From positions 3,267,738-3,331,737 of the forward strand of contig NZ_CP013435.1 of the NCBI RefSeq assembly GCF_001718795.1: DNA of 64,000 nt. The letters are read 5' to 3'. Positions 45,472 through 54,970 of this stretch are shown piece by piece (within the stretch, counting starts at the first letter, position 1; every line of letters starts with the position of its first letter). Both the position numbers and the translations under genes were made by a program. The stretch is from Burkholderia latens (GTDB taxonomy: Bacteria; Pseudomonadota; Gammaproteobacteria; Burkholderiales; Burkholderiaceae). The notes beneath the pieces are model-generated. The model made no database searches and was not told the DNA's origin. It saw nothing but the letters and a program-made list of their open reading frames with translations.

Positions 45472-46287
45472 ATGCTGGAGCTAGCCAACCGCTTCATTTT
45501 CGAAGGTCACCGGATCGCATGGGGCACGCTCGGTGAAGGGCCGCCGCTCGCGCTCGTGCACGGCACGCCGTTTTCGTCGCAGGTGTGGCGGCGGATCGCG
45601 CCGTGGCTCGCCCGGCGCCATCGCGTGTTCTTCTACGACCTGCTTGGCTATGGCCAGTCCGACATGCCCGACGCGGATGTATCGCTCGGCCGGCAGAACG
45701 CGCTGTTCGGCGCGCTGCTCGCCGAATGGAAGCTGTCGCGCCCGCGCGTGCTTGCGCACGACTACGGCGGCGCGACGGTGCTGCGCGCGCATTTCCTCGA
45801 CGGCGTCGCGTATTCCGACCTGACGCTCGTGAACCCGGTCGCGATCGCGCCGCAAGGCTCGCCGTTCGTGCGGCACGTCGCGCAGCACGAAGCCGCGTTC
45901 GCCGGCTTGCCGGCCTATGCGCATCACGCGCTGGTGTCGGCCTATATCGGTAACGCGGTCGCACGGCCGTTGGGCGACGACGTGCTGTCGATCTACCGTT
46001 CCCCGTGGCTTACACCGAGCGGTCAGGCGGCGTTCTACCGCCAGATCGCGCAAATGCGCCAGCGCTACATCGAAGAAGCCGAGGCCCGCTATGCGTCGCC
46101 GGACTTTCCGGTGCGCATCGTGTGGGGCGACGAAGATGCGTGGATTCCGCTCGAACAGGGGCAGGCACTTGCCGACCGGATCGCCGGCGGCAAGCTGATC
46201 CGTGTGCCGCGTGCGGGACACCTCGTTCAGGAAGATGCGCCGGAAGCGATCGTCGCCGCGGTGCTCGACGCGCACGCGCCACGTTAA
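45472..46287 (+). CDS. alpha/beta hydrolase
   Basis: The 271-aa enzyme has an alpha/beta-hydrolase fold: oxyanion-hole HGTPFSS (about 30-36), a nucleophile-elbow region VLAHDYGGAT with Asp as likely nucleophile (as in haloalkane dehalogenase-like enzymes), acid Asp in WGDEDAW and His in AGHLVQED. The substrate is unknown. A GGAGG site precedes the ATG. The divergent CGNR protein is its likely regulator. Confidence 0.86.
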   Translation: MLELANRFIFEGHRIAWGTLGEGPPLALVHGTPFSSQVWRRIAPWLARRHRVFFYDLLGYGQSDMPDADVSLGRQNALFGALLAEWKLSRPRVLAHDYGGATVLRAHFLDGVAYSDLTLVNPVAIAPQGSPFVRHVAQHEAAFAGLPAYAHHALVSAYIGNAVARPLGDDVLSIYRSPWLTPSGQAAFYRQIAQMRQRYIEEAEARYASPDFPVRIVWGDEDAWIPLEQGQALADRIAGGKLIRVPRAGHLVQEDAPEAIVAAVLDAHAPR

Positions 46288-46514
46288 GCGGCGGCGACTC
46301 CGTGCAGCGTCGCGCGTCAGCACGGCGGTACGCGCTGACACCACGATCACCACGATCGACGGATACATGTACTAGCTGAAGGCGCGCCGCCAGCGTCCGG
46401 CGAGCGACGCATCCTTGCGTGCGTGCTCGCGGCACGCCCTGCAAGGCGACTCGCCGACGGCGCACGCCATCGCGCTGCCGTACCCGCGTGGACCCGCCGC
46501 CGCATTCAACGCGC

Positions 46515-48155
46515 CTACTTCGGCAGCGCCGGGATCATCCACGTCAGCACGTGCTGTTGCAGGAACACGAGCACGCCGAGCAGCAGCGTGAGGATCACGC
46601 TGTGCCAGAAGGTGCGCGCGAACACGACGCCTTCCTGCCCCTTCAGGTCGGTCGTCGACACGCCGGTCGCGATGTTCTGCGGCGAGATCATCTTCCCCAT
46701 CACGCCGCCCGACGAGTTCGTCGCGGCCATCAGCACCGGATCGAGGCCGAGCTGCCGCGCGGCGACGACCTGCAGGTTGCCGAACAATGCGTTGCCGGAG
46801 GTATCGCTGCCGGACAGGAACACCGCGATCCAGCCGAGCGACGCCGACACGAGCGGGAACAGCGCGCCGGTCGAAGCGACGCCGGTGCCGAGCGTATAGC
46901 TGATGCCCGAGTAATTCAGCAGGTAAGCGAGTCCGACGATCATCATCACAGTGACGATCGCGATCCACGTCTGCCGCCACGTCTTGACTACACATTCGAA
47001 GAACGCGCCGATGCCGGTGCGCGTGAGCACGGCCGTGATGATCGCCGACACGAGGATCGCGGTGCCGGTGCCGAGCGGCTGGAAGTCCCAGATTGCCGCA
47101 TACGGCTTGTGATACAGCGACACGAACACCGCGTTGTGCAGCCCCGGCCACTTGATCTTCACGTCGCCGATCGCCGCGATGTTCGCGTGCACCCAGACGA
47201 TCACGACCACCGACACGACGAGCCAGGGCAGCCAGCCGCCAAAGCCGGCGCGTGCGGCGCCGGCGGTCGCGGGCACACTGCGCGCGAGCGCGTACTCCGG
47301 ATCGGGATGCGGCTTCCACAACTGCAGGAAGCCGATCGTGACGATCAGCGAACTCAGCGACGAGAACACGTCGGTGAGCTGGTAGCCGAGGAAGTTCGAC
47401 GTGACGAATTGCGCGATCGCGAAGCTGCCGCCGGAAACCAGCAGCGCGGGCCACAGCTTCGCGATCGAGCGCAGGCCGCCGTACGCGCCGACCACGTAGA
47501 ACGGCAGCAGCAGCGCGAAGAACGGCAGTTGCCGGCCGACCATCGCGCCGAGCGTCGCGGGCGGCAGCGACGTGACCGCGCCGAGCACGGTGATCGGCAC
47601 GCCGAGCGCACCGAACGCGACCGGGGCGGTGTTGAACAGCAGCGTGTACGTGAGCGCGTCGAGCGCGGGGAAGCCGAGCGCGATCAGCAGCGCGCTGGTG
47701 ATTGCAACCGGCGTGCCGAAGCCCGAGATCCCTTCGAGCAGACAGCCGAACGAGAACGCGACGACGAGCAGCACGAGGCGGCGATCGTCGGGCAGATGGT
47801 CGAGCATCCACTGCCGGAATTGGTCGAAGCGGCCCGACTTCACCGCGATGTTGTACAGCAGCAACGCGTTGAACACGATCCACATCACCGGCACGACCGC
47901 GAGCGCCATGCCGGCGCCGACCGCGTTGAACGCGAGGCCGGCCGGCATACCCCACGCGCCGATCGCGACCGCGAGCCCGGCAACCAGGCCGGCGAGCGAC
48001 GCCTGCCACGCTGGCCGTCGCAGCACGCCGAGCGCGATCAGCGCGACCGCGATCGGAATCACCGCGACAAGAAATGACAGGAACAGCGAGTTGGCGACGG
48101 GCGTCAACGGCTGCGCGAACAGGATGCCGGGCGGCATGGCTGCGGTGGGATTCAT
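46515..48155 (-). CDS. lldP: L-lactate permease
   Basis: The 546-aa membrane protein has about 12-14 hydrophobic helices and the LctP-family landmarks EGISGFGTPVAI and SGSDTSGNALFGNLQ. It imports lactate (and glycolate). The start at 48155 (MNPTAAM) is supported by the family; the frame extends upstream without similarity. It is monocistronic. Confidence 0.93.
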   Translation of the reverse strand: MNPTAAMPPGILFAQPLTPVANSLFLSFLVAVIPIAVALIALGVLRRPAWQASLAGLVAGLAVAIGAWGMPAGLAFNAVGAGMALAVVPVMWIVFNALLLYNIAVKSGRFDQFRQWMLDHLPDDRRLVLLVVAFSFGCLLEGISGFGTPVAITSALLIALGFPALDALTYTLLFNTAPVAFGALGVPITVLGAVTSLPPATLGAMVGRQLPFFALLLPFYVVGAYGGLRSIAKLWPALLVSGGSFAIAQFVTSNFLGYQLTDVFSSLSSLIVTIGFLQLWKPHPDPEYALARSVPATAGAARAGFGGWLPWLVVSVVVIVWVHANIAAIGDVKIKWPGLHNAVFVSLYHKPYAAIWDFQPLGTGTAILVSAIITAVLTRTGIGAFFECVVKTWRQTWIAIVTVMMIVGLAYLLNYSGISYTLGTGVASTGALFPLVSASLGWIAVFLSGSDTSGNALFGNLQVVAARQLGLDPVLMAATNSSGGVMGKMISPQNIATGVSTTDLKGQEGVVFARTFWHSVILTLLLGVLVFLQQHVLTWMIPALPK

Positions 48156-48534
48156 CGTGTGTCGTGTCTCCGATCCAGGTCCGAATGTGCGTTCCACGGC
48201 CGCGACGCTGGTCCGACGCTTGCGCGTGCAACCATGCCCGCAGCGCCGACCGAGCGGTCGCTTAAACGAGGTTAGGAGGCGTGTCGCGCTTGTACAAGGA
48301 GGGCAAGCCCGATGCGCGCAGTGCCGATGCACGGCGTTCGCCGCACGATGGACGCAGGCTGGCGGCCAGCGGGCGCGCGTGTCAGGAAAGGCGCAGGCGC
48401 AATGTTGCGCAGCGGGCAAAGGAGCCTAACGGCACGCGGGGTATTTCGTTTGGCGTCCGAAGCCTAGACTCGCTGCATCGATTCCGGTGGCGCCGATGCG
48501 CTGGCGGAGCGGGAATCATCACGGAGCCAACACG
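48156..48534. other. intergenic region upstream of lldP and DUF4148 gene
   Basis: About 380 bp between two divergent genes. No ORF or clear palindrome is convincing; the promoters of both genes should lie here but no canonical boxes stand out. Confidence 0.35.
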
Positions 48535-48846
48535 ATGAAAACCATGAAACCGGCAGCGTGCGCGTTGCTGCTGATCGGCGCGGCCGTCACCGCGCAAGCC
48601 GAGGCCGCGTCGACGCTGACGCGTGCGGAAGTCCGCCACGAACTCGCGGAGCTACAGGCCGCCGGCTACCGGGCGAACCTTGCGAGCGGTCCCGACTTCC
48701 CGGAGAACATGCAACGGATCATGCAGCGCGCCGCGCAGGCGCGCGGCGATGAGGCCGGCTACGGCAGCGCAGGCGATGCGAAGATGGAATCGGGGAAGCC
48801 GGCACTGCCGCACGCGATCGATCGCGACACGTACGCGCATCACTGA
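48535..48846 (+). CDS. DUF4148 secreted protein
   Basis: The 103-aa protein has a signal peptide (about 1-24, cleavage near AQA-EA) and the DUF4148 core LTRAEVRHELAELQAAGYRA. Such short exported proteins are numerous in Burkholderia; function unknown. The ATG at 48535 is chosen because the signal peptide starts there. Confidence 0.85.
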   Translation: MKTMKPAACALLLIGAAVTAQAEAASTLTRAEVRHELAELQAAGYRANLASGPDFPENMQRIMQRAAQARGDEAGYGSAGDAKMESGKPALPHAIDRDTYAHH

Positions 48847-48892
48847 AGCGCGCCGGCAGCCGGCAAGCCCGCCGCGCGACGCGCAGCGGCGA

Positions 48893-50506
48893 TCACACGC
48901 TGAAGCGGTTCAGCGTATAGGCGCGATAGGCCGCGACGAATGCGTCGAACGATCCTGCCTCCTTCGCTTCGAGCTCGGCCTGCTCGGCCAGCGACTTCGC
49001 CGCGAGCGCCTGCTCGGCGCGCATCGTCTCCGCCGACGGCGGGTTCGCACGGAAGTGCGCGGCATGCGCTTCACTGTGCGCCCGCGCAAACGCGAGGAAC
49101 GACTGGCCGTTCTCGCGCATCGTGCGCAGCACGCGCGCCGACGGCGTACGCTCGGGATCGGCGAGCTTCTCGCGCTGCGCGGCAATCGCGCGTGCATGCT
49201 CGTCGCCGCCGCGAATCTCGTCGAGCCGGCGCCCGACGGTTTCGATATCGGTCATCAGGTCGTCGGCCCATGCCTGAAGCGTGACCGGCTGGCCATCGCG
49301 CATCAGCGTGAGGCCCGGCTTGCGGCCCTCCATCGTCACGCTGCCGAAGTTCGCATTCGCTTCCTTGTACCCGTCGCAGTCGAGCGCGGGGCTCTCGTCG
49401 AGCGCGCATGCAAGCAGGAACGCATCGATGAAGCGCGCGGTCTCGAGTGCGATGCCGGTCGGCTCGAACGGATCGATGTCGAGGCAGCGCACTTCGATGT
49501 ACTGGACGCCGCGCGACGCGAGCGCATGCAGCGGACGCTCGCCCGAATACGTGATGCGCTTCGGCCGGATCGTCGAGTAGAACTCGTTCTCGATCTGCAG
49601 CACGTTCGTGTTGATCTGGATCCACTCGCCGTCGCGATGCGTGCCGATCGCCTCGTACGGCGGATACGGCTCGCTCACCGCCTTCGACAACGCGTCGAGA
49701 TAGCCCGGCAGCGTGTTGTAGTCGACCTGCAGCGCCGCTTGCGCGGTCGTGTTCGAGTAACCGAGGTCGCTCATCCGCAGGCTCGTCGCATACGGCAGGT
49801 ACAGCGTATCGGCATCGAACGCGTCGAGCTTGTGCGGTTTGCCGCGCAGGAATTTCGTATCGAGCGCCGGCGATGCGCCGAACAGGTACATCAACAGCCA
49901 GCTGCGGCGGCGGAAGTTGCGGATCTGCGCGAGATAGCGTTCCGATTGATAGTCGACGAGCGTGGCCGTCGAGCCCTCTTCCGCGTGCAGGCGCCGCCAC
50001 ACTTCCTCGTGCAGCGAATAGTTGTAGTGGATCCCGGCGATGCACTGCATCGTGCGGCCGTAGCGATACGCCAGGCCGCGCCGGTACACCGTCTTCAGGC
50101 GGCCGATGTTCGACGTGCCGTAGTCCGCGATCGGGATTTCATCGTCGGCCGGCAGCAGGCCCGGCATCGAGTCGTTCCACAGCATCTCGTCGCCGAGCGA
50201 CGCGTACACGTAGCGGTGCAGATCGTCGAGGCGTTCGAGCGTGATCGAAGCGTCGGCTTCGGCCGGCGTGATCAGTTCGATCAGCGCTTCGGAATAGTCG
50301 GTCGTCAACGACGGATGCGTGAGTGCCGAACCGAGCGCGCGCGGATGCGGCGTAAACGCGATCATCCCGTCGCGCGTCACGCGCAGGCTTTCCTTTTCGA
50401 TGCCGCGCAGGCCGTCGGGCAGATGCTGCCGCGTCGGGCCCGAGCTCAGCGCTTCGAGACGATTCAGCAGCAGTTCGGACTGGCGGTGAGTCATGGTGTT
50501 CGACAT
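48893..50506 (-). CDS. gshA: glutamate-cysteine ligase
   Basis: The 537-aa enzyme catalyses the first step of glutathione synthesis. It is of the E. coli GshA type, with GIEKESLRVTRDG (35-47), HPSLTTDYSEALIELITP and the IEVRCLDIDPFEP motif. Start at 50506 or at MTHRQ four codons later. Monocistronic. Confidence 0.93.
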   Translation of the reverse strand: MSNTMTHRQSELLLNRLEALSSGPTRQHLPDGLRGIEKESLRVTRDGMIAFTPHPRALGSALTHPSLTTDYSEALIELITPAEADASITLERLDDLHRYVYASLGDEMLWNDSMPGLLPADDEIPIADYGTSNIGRLKTVYRRGLAYRYGRTMQCIAGIHYNYSLHEEVWRRLHAEEGSTATLVDYQSERYLAQIRNFRRRSWLLMYLFGASPALDTKFLRGKPHKLDAFDADTLYLPYATSLRMSDLGYSNTTAQAALQVDYNTLPGYLDALSKAVSEPYPPYEAIGTHRDGEWIQINTNVLQIENEFYSTIRPKRITYSGERPLHALASRGVQYIEVRCLDIDPFEPTGIALETARFIDAFLLACALDESPALDCDGYKEANANFGSVTMEGRKPGLTLMRDGQPVTLQAWADDLMTDIETVGRRLDEIRGGDEHARAIAAQREKLADPERTPSARVLRTMRENGQSFLAFARAHSEAHAAHFRANPPSAETMRAEQALAAKSLAEQAELEAKEAGSFDAFVAAYRAYTLNRFSV

Positions 50507-50978
50507 GGAGACGCAAGTGCGTGACGGCCGCGCGCAAAACGCCGCGCGCGGCCGGCTGGATTATTGGTCGCTTCGTTGGTAGCGGGCACTTTAACATCTC
50601 GCCGAAACGCGCGCTTGAGGTGGCTCCGCACCGCGCGCGCCGGCCGCGGCGGGCCGCCGGGCGGCCTGCCGAGCGGATCGACGGCGGCGATCGCCGCGTG
50701 CGCAGCCGGCGACGGTCGGCCACGACGGACGCGATGCGCGTGCATTCGTCGGAAGGAACATCGACGACTGGCGGCGCTGCGCACGCAGGTGCAACCCGCG
50801 CCGCGTCAGCCGCGAACCGCGCGCGCCAGCCGGATCGGAACGGTTGCCGACGTCGAACCCGGCCGATCGCGATCACGCGTTGCAACCGTGAGGACCACCG
50901 ACCGATCGCCGCCGCACGGAGCGGCCGACGGCGTACGTCGCGACCGCGCGGTTGCCGCGCCGGCGGCCGCTGCAAGCG
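50507..50978. other. intergenic region, no recognised gene
   Basis: This very GC-rich 470-bp gap between gshA and alkA is open in several frames on both strands, but none shows family-like sequence or a good ribosome-binding site. No terminator is evident. Confidence 0.35.
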
Positions 50979-51953
50979 TCATCCGCCGCGCGCGCCGCCG
51001 GCCCGGTCCGCGACGTCGTTCCACAGATGCAGCGCGGCGTACGCGCGCCACGGCCGCCAGCCGTCGGTGCGGCGCTTCTGGCTCGCGAGGCGGTCGAGCG
51101 ACGGATCGCGCGCGGCGATCGACTGCATCAGCACGAGGTCCGACGCCGGCCATGCGTCGGGGTCGCGCCACGCGCGCATCGCGATGTATTCGACGGTCCA
51201 CGGGCCGATGCCGGGCAGGTCGAGCCACGCGCGGCGCAGCGTGTCGAGATCGGCGTGCGCGGGGTCGAGCGGCACGTGGCCGGCCGCGACCGCACGCGCC
51301 ATGCCCGTCAGCGCCGCGGCCCGCTTGCCGGGCATCCCGATCTTCTCCAGATCGCACGCGGCGAGCGCGTCCGGCGCCGGAAAGCGCCATGCGGGCGCCC
51401 CGTCCGGCGCCGGCATCCGGTCATCGCGCATGACGCGCTCGCCGGCCCGCTGGACGAGCCGGCCGACGATCGTCGTCGCGGCCTTCACGCTCACCTGCTG
51501 ACCGACGATCGCGCGCACCGCGAGTTCGAACCCCGACCATGCGCCCGGCACGCGCAGCCCCGGCGCGGCCGCCACGAGCGGCGCGAACCACGGATCGCGC
51601 GCAAGGCCGCCGCCGATCGCGGCCGGGTCGGCGCCGAGGTCGAACATCGACGCGACGCGGTGCGCGAACGCGTCGTCGACGTGGCGTGCGGCCGCCCCGT
51701 CGATCGTTGCGATCAGCGCATGCCGGCGCGGATGCTTCGTGACCGTGAGCCGGCCCGCGTCGCCATGCAGATCGATGATCCGGCGATACGCGCCGTCCAC
51801 GACCTGCTCGACACCCGGAATCGCCCGCCCGCTGAAAAAGCGCAGCACGCGTGCCCAGTCGTACGGCGCCTTGAAGCGCAGTTCCATCTGCGCGGACGGC
51901 GGCACCTGGCCGCCCTCCGCGATCGACGCAATCGTGGTTGTTTCGATGCTCAA
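50979..51953 (-). CDS. alkA: DNA-3-methyladenine glycosylase II (AlkA)
   Basis: The 324-aa protein has an N-terminal beta domain and the HhH-GPD glycosylase domain with LPGIGPWTVEYIAMRAWRDP and the catalytic Asp in AWPASDL. It removes alkylated bases. It overlaps ada by 4 bp (ATGA), so the two adaptive-response genes are translated together. Confidence 0.9.
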   Translation of the reverse strand: MSIETTTIASIAEGGQVPPSAQMELRFKAPYDWARVLRFFSGRAIPGVEQVVDGAYRRIIDLHGDAGRLTVTKHPRRHALIATIDGAAARHVDDAFAHRVASMFDLGADPAAIGGGLARDPWFAPLVAAAPGLRVPGAWSGFELAVRAIVGQQVSVKAATTIVGRLVQRAGERVMRDDRMPAPDGAPAWRFPAPDALAACDLEKIGMPGKRAAALTGMARAVAAGHVPLDPAHADLDTLRRAWLDLPGIGPWTVEYIAMRAWRDPDAWPASDLVLMQSIAARDPSLDRLASQKRRTDGWRPWRAYAALHLWNDVADRAGGARGG

Positions 51954-53041
51954 ACTGCGTCGCCCTCCGCAACGGCTTCGGTTTCATCGTCGCGCAGATG
52001 ACGCGCCTCGGACGCGAGCAGCGTCGCCTTGCGCCGCACGCCCCAGCGGTAGCCGGCAAGCGCGCCGCCCTTCTGCACGACCCGATGGCAAGGGATCGCG
52101 AGCGCGACCGGGTTCGACGCGCACGCCGATGCGACGGCCCGCACCGCGTGCGGCGAGCCGAGCGCCGCGGCGATCTCCGAATAGCTGCGCGTTTCGCCGT
52201 ACGGGATGCGCGTCAGCGCTTCCCACACGCGCTGCTGGAATGCGGTCGGGGCGATGTCGAGCGGCAGGTCGAACGCGTGCCGCGTGCCGTCCAGGTAAGC
52301 GCGGATCTGCGCGATGAAAGGCGCGAGCCGCGACGGCGATTGGACGCGCTCGGCGCGCGCGAACGCATCGTTCAACTCGGCGACGAGCGACGCCGGTTCG
52401 TCGCCGAACGCGATCCGGCAGATGCCCTGTTCGGTTGCGGCGACGAGCACCGTGCCGAGCGGAGTCGACGCGGTCGCAAAGTCGATCCGCAATCCCGCGC
52501 CCTGCCGGCGGAATGCGGACGGCGCCATCCCGAGCTCGCGCGGCACCGACGCATAAAGCCGCGACGGCGAGTTGAAGCCCGCGTCGGCGGCCGCGCGGGT
52601 CACCGGCTGTCCGCTCTGCAGCGCAGCGCGCAGTAGGGCGCCGCGCTGCGCGGCCTGGTACTGCCGCGGCGACACGCCGACCACCCGCTTGAACAGCCGT
52701 TGCAGATGGAACGGACTCACGTGCACCGCGTCGCTCAGCTGCTGCAGCGTAAGCCGCTCCGGATGCGCGTCCAGCACCGCGCACGCGCGCTCGACGATCT
52801 CGAGCTCGCGCGGCAGCCCTTCGGGCTGGCAGCGCTTGCACGGGCGGAAGCCGGCTGCGCGCGCGTCGGCCGGATTGGCAAAGAATGAGACGTGCTCGCG
52901 CCGCGGCAGCCGCGACGCGCAGCTCGGGCGGCAGAACACACCGGTGGTGCGCACCGCATAGAAGAACGCGCCGTCCGCATGCGGATCGCGGGCGGTCACG
53001 GCGCCCCAGCGGGCATCGTCGGTCGGGTAGGCGGTTTTCAT
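51950..53041 (-). CDS. ada: Ada: methyl sensor, regulator and O6-methylguanine-DNA methyltransferase
   Basis: The 363-aa protein has three domains: an N-terminal zinc methyl-phosphotriester domain (FCRPSC and FRPCKRC), an AraC-type HTH (about 95-180, LQQLSDAVHVSPFHLQRLFKR) and a C-terminal alkyltransferase with active-site IPCHRVVQ. It activates its own operon after methylation damage. Start at 53041 (MKTAYP); upstream lies GTGTAGA (53061-53067) facing TCTAGACAC (53078-53086), a candidate self-binding region. It is first in the ada-alkA operon. Confidence 0.92.
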   Translation of the reverse strand: MKTAYPTDDARWGAVTARDPHADGAFFYAVRTTGVFCRPSCASRLPRREHVSFFANPADARAAGFRPCKRCQPEGLPRELEIVERACAVLDAHPERLTLQQLSDAVHVSPFHLQRLFKRVVGVSPRQYQAAQRGALLRAALQSGQPVTRAAADAGFNSPSRLYASVPRELGMAPSAFRRQGAGLRIDFATASTPLGTVLVAATEQGICRIAFGDEPASLVAELNDAFARAERVQSPSRLAPFIAQIRAYLDGTRHAFDLPLDIAPTAFQQRVWEALTRIPYGETRSYSEIAAALGSPHAVRAVASACASNPVALAIPCHRVVQKGGALAGYRWGVRRKATLLASEARHLRDDETEAVAEGDAV

Positions 53042-53282
53042 CTGTACCTCGCACACTCTAGTGTAGATGGTGCCTACTCTAGACACCGGTATGCACCGTC
53101 GCGCGCCGGATCTTGCTCTGTCATTCGCGAAGGAGAAAACGGGGCCACATAAAACCCGGTCGATTGGTCGAAAAACGGTACGCTCGCTGCTTCGGCGTGT
53201 TTATCGTCATCATCCCGTCATCGTTTTGTTGCACTGCAGCTGCGACAAATCGCCGTCCTGACGATTTTTTACACTCGGAATA

Positions 53283-53311
53283 TTGCAACGCACCATCGCC
53301 GTGTGTATAGT
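53283..53311 (+). promoter_or_regulatory. promoter of small RNA
   Basis: TTGCAA (53283-53288), a 17-bp spacer and TATAGT (53306-53311) make a strong sigma70-type promoter with no ORF immediately downstream. Transcription would start near 53316-53318. Confidence 0.7.
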
Positions 53312-53315
53312 TGGA

Positions 53316-53384
53316 ACTGTCTCCTCCATGTCTCCTCCTGATATGGATTAAGCCCGTTCCGCTCTGCGTGAACGGGCTTTTTTT
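53316..53384 (+). ncRNA. small RNA with double anti-Shine-Dalgarno motif
   Basis: A ~69-nt transcript is predicted from the promoter to a strong rho-independent terminator (AAGCCCGTTC/GAACGGGCTT at 53350-53379, then a T-run). The single-stranded 5' part carries two copies of CTCC-rich sequence (GTCTCCTCC at 53319-53327 and TGTCTCCTCC at 53330-53339), complementary to GGAGGAGA Shine-Dalgarno regions. No ORF is present. The layout is that of a trans-acting sRNA that blocks ribosome binding. I recall a Burkholderia sRNA of this type (NcS27), but the identity is not verified here. Confidence 0.7.
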
Positions 53385-53470
53385 CGTCCGTCTCCCGCGT
53401 CACCGGCCGGCGCGCGTCGCCGGTGCGGTCTACACTCGGTGCACGCCCACCGCGAACGGAGTGCCAGCCC

Positions 53471-53884
53471 ATGAAACCGACCATCCGCGCGATCGATCAC
53501 GTCGTGCTGCGCGTGACCGACATGGCTGCGATGACGCGCTTTTACTGCGACGCCGTCGGCTGCCACGTGGAGAAGGAACAGCCGGACCTCGGCCTCGTCC
53601 AGTTGCGCGCCGGCGACGCGCTGATCGATTTGCTGGCGGTCGGCGGCCCGATCGACCGCCCCGACAGCGGGCCGCCCGGCACCGGCCGCAATCTCGACCA
53701 TTTGTGCCTGCGCGCCGAGCCGTTCGACGTCGACGCGCTTACCCGGCATTTCGCCGCGTATGGCGCGCGCCCCGCCGCGCCGGCCGAGCGCTACGGCGCC
53801 GGCGGCTATGGCCCGTCGATCTATCTGTTCGATCCCGAGGGAAACATGCTGGAGTTCAAGGGGCCGCCTGCGCCGCCCGGCTGA
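53471..53884 (+). CDS. VOC (glyoxalase/bleomycin-resistance) family protein
   Basis: The 137-aa protein has the paired beta-alpha-beta fold of the VOC superfamily, with metal-ligand candidates in IDHVVLRV (His), LDHLCLRA (His) and FDPEGNMLEFKG (Glu). Reaction unknown. Start at 53471 (MKPTIR). It follows the sRNA terminator and may have its own promoter. Confidence 0.84.
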   Translation: MKPTIRAIDHVVLRVTDMAAMTRFYCDAVGCHVEKEQPDLGLVQLRAGDALIDLLAVGGPIDRPDSGPPGTGRNLDHLCLRAEPFDVDALTRHFAAYGARPAAPAERYGAGGYGPSIYLFDPEGNMLEFKGPPAPPG

Positions 53885-53894
53885 GCGCCGCCCG

Positions 53895-54449
53895 TCACGC
53901 GTCGGCGCGCGGCTTCAGCACCGTCCATTCGACCGCGACCGGATCGTGGTCGGCGCTCGAGATCCACGCAGCGCCATCCTGTACCGTGCACTGCAGGCGC
54001 ATCGTGCGCTCGGCCAGACGGCCGAGCGCGGCCGCGACGCCGTCGGCCAGCGACAGCACCTGCACGTTGCGCAGCCGCTCCACCTTGCTGCGCACGCCTT
54101 GCCACCAGATATCCGAAGTCTTGCCGCCGTACGCGATCACCGTGACCTGGCCCGCGCGTCCGGCGGCCTTCGAGATACGCCGTTCGTCGGGCTGCCCGGC
54201 CTCGATCCACACGTCGATCGCGCCCGTCAGGTCTTTCTGCCACAAATCCGGTTCGTCGACGTCCGACAGCCCCTTGCAGAATTCGAGACGCTCGTGCGCG
54301 AACAGCGCGAACGCGACGATACGTACCATCATCCGGTCGTCGGTTTCCGACGGATGACGAGCGACCGTCAACGCGTGATCGGCGTAATAGTGCCGATCCA
54401 TGTCGGCGATTTGCAGCTCGGCTTTGTAGATCGTGGATTTCAGCGCCAT
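53895..54449 (-). CDS. yaeQ: YaeQ family protein
   Basis: The 184-aa protein matches YaeQ throughout (MALKSTIYKAELQIADMDRHYY, then EPDLWQKDLTGAIDVWIEAGQPDE), a PD-(D/E)XK-like fold of uncertain function. Start at 54449. Convergent with the VOC gene. Confidence 0.9.
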   Translation of the reverse strand: MALKSTIYKAELQIADMDRHYYADHALTVARHPSETDDRMMVRIVAFALFAHERLEFCKGLSDVDEPDLWQKDLTGAIDVWIEAGQPDERRISKAAGRAGQVTVIAYGGKTSDIWWQGVRSKVERLRNVQVLSLADGVAAALGRLAERTMRLQCTVQDGAAWISSADHDPVAVEWTVLKPRADA

Positions 54450-54622
54450 GCGTATACGGCCCGGGCGGGCATTCGGTTCGGTCGGGCCGTGATGATACCG
54501 AATGCGCGCCGCCCGGCGCGTGCGGGGCGCTCCACAGCGCCACGGCCCGGCGTCGGCCGGGCCGTATTCAGGCCGCGCTGCCGGCGTGCGGCGCCGGCGC
54601 GCGGATGCGAGAGGCGTGCGCG

Positions 54623-54970
54623 TTACTGCTTGACGAAGCGCGAATCGGTCCAGAGACCCTGCTGGTCGCTGTTGTCGGCGCTGACGAACTGGACGTCGCC
54701 CTGATCGACCGACACCACGCGGAAGCGCTGGCCTTCCGGCACCGACAGGCAACGGAAATCGTCGAAATACTGCTGCTTCGCCTGCGACTTGCCGTCACGC
54801 TCGTGGCTCAGTACGGAGTCCAGATTGTCTTTCGACAGGCAGCCCCATGCGTTCTTCGTCAGCTGGATTTCCTGCTTCGGCTTCACGGCCGCATCACCGC
54901 CTGCCTGAGCGATTGACACCGCGCAAAATGCACCGACAAGGGCAAAAAGGACACCGGTTCGCTTCATCAT
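54623..54970 (-). CDS. hypothetical exported protein, 115 aa
   Basis: The protein has an N-terminal signal peptide (MMKRTGVLFALVGAFCAVSI, cleavage near AQA-GG) and a small beta-rich body with two cysteines (about 44 and 74) that could form a disulfide. No family is recognised. Monocistronic, with a long intergenic region upstream. Confidence 0.7.
   Translation of the reverse strand: MMKRTGVLFALVGAFCAVSIAQAGGDAAVKPKQEIQLTKNAWGCLSKDNLDSVLSHERDGKSQAKQQYFDDFRCLSVPEGQRFRVVSVDQGDVQFVSADNSDQQGLWTDSRFVKQ

Noticed and set aside
46419..48077. 552-aa open frame antisense to lactate permease
   Set aside because: Low-complexity Arg/Glu/His-rich shadow of lldP.
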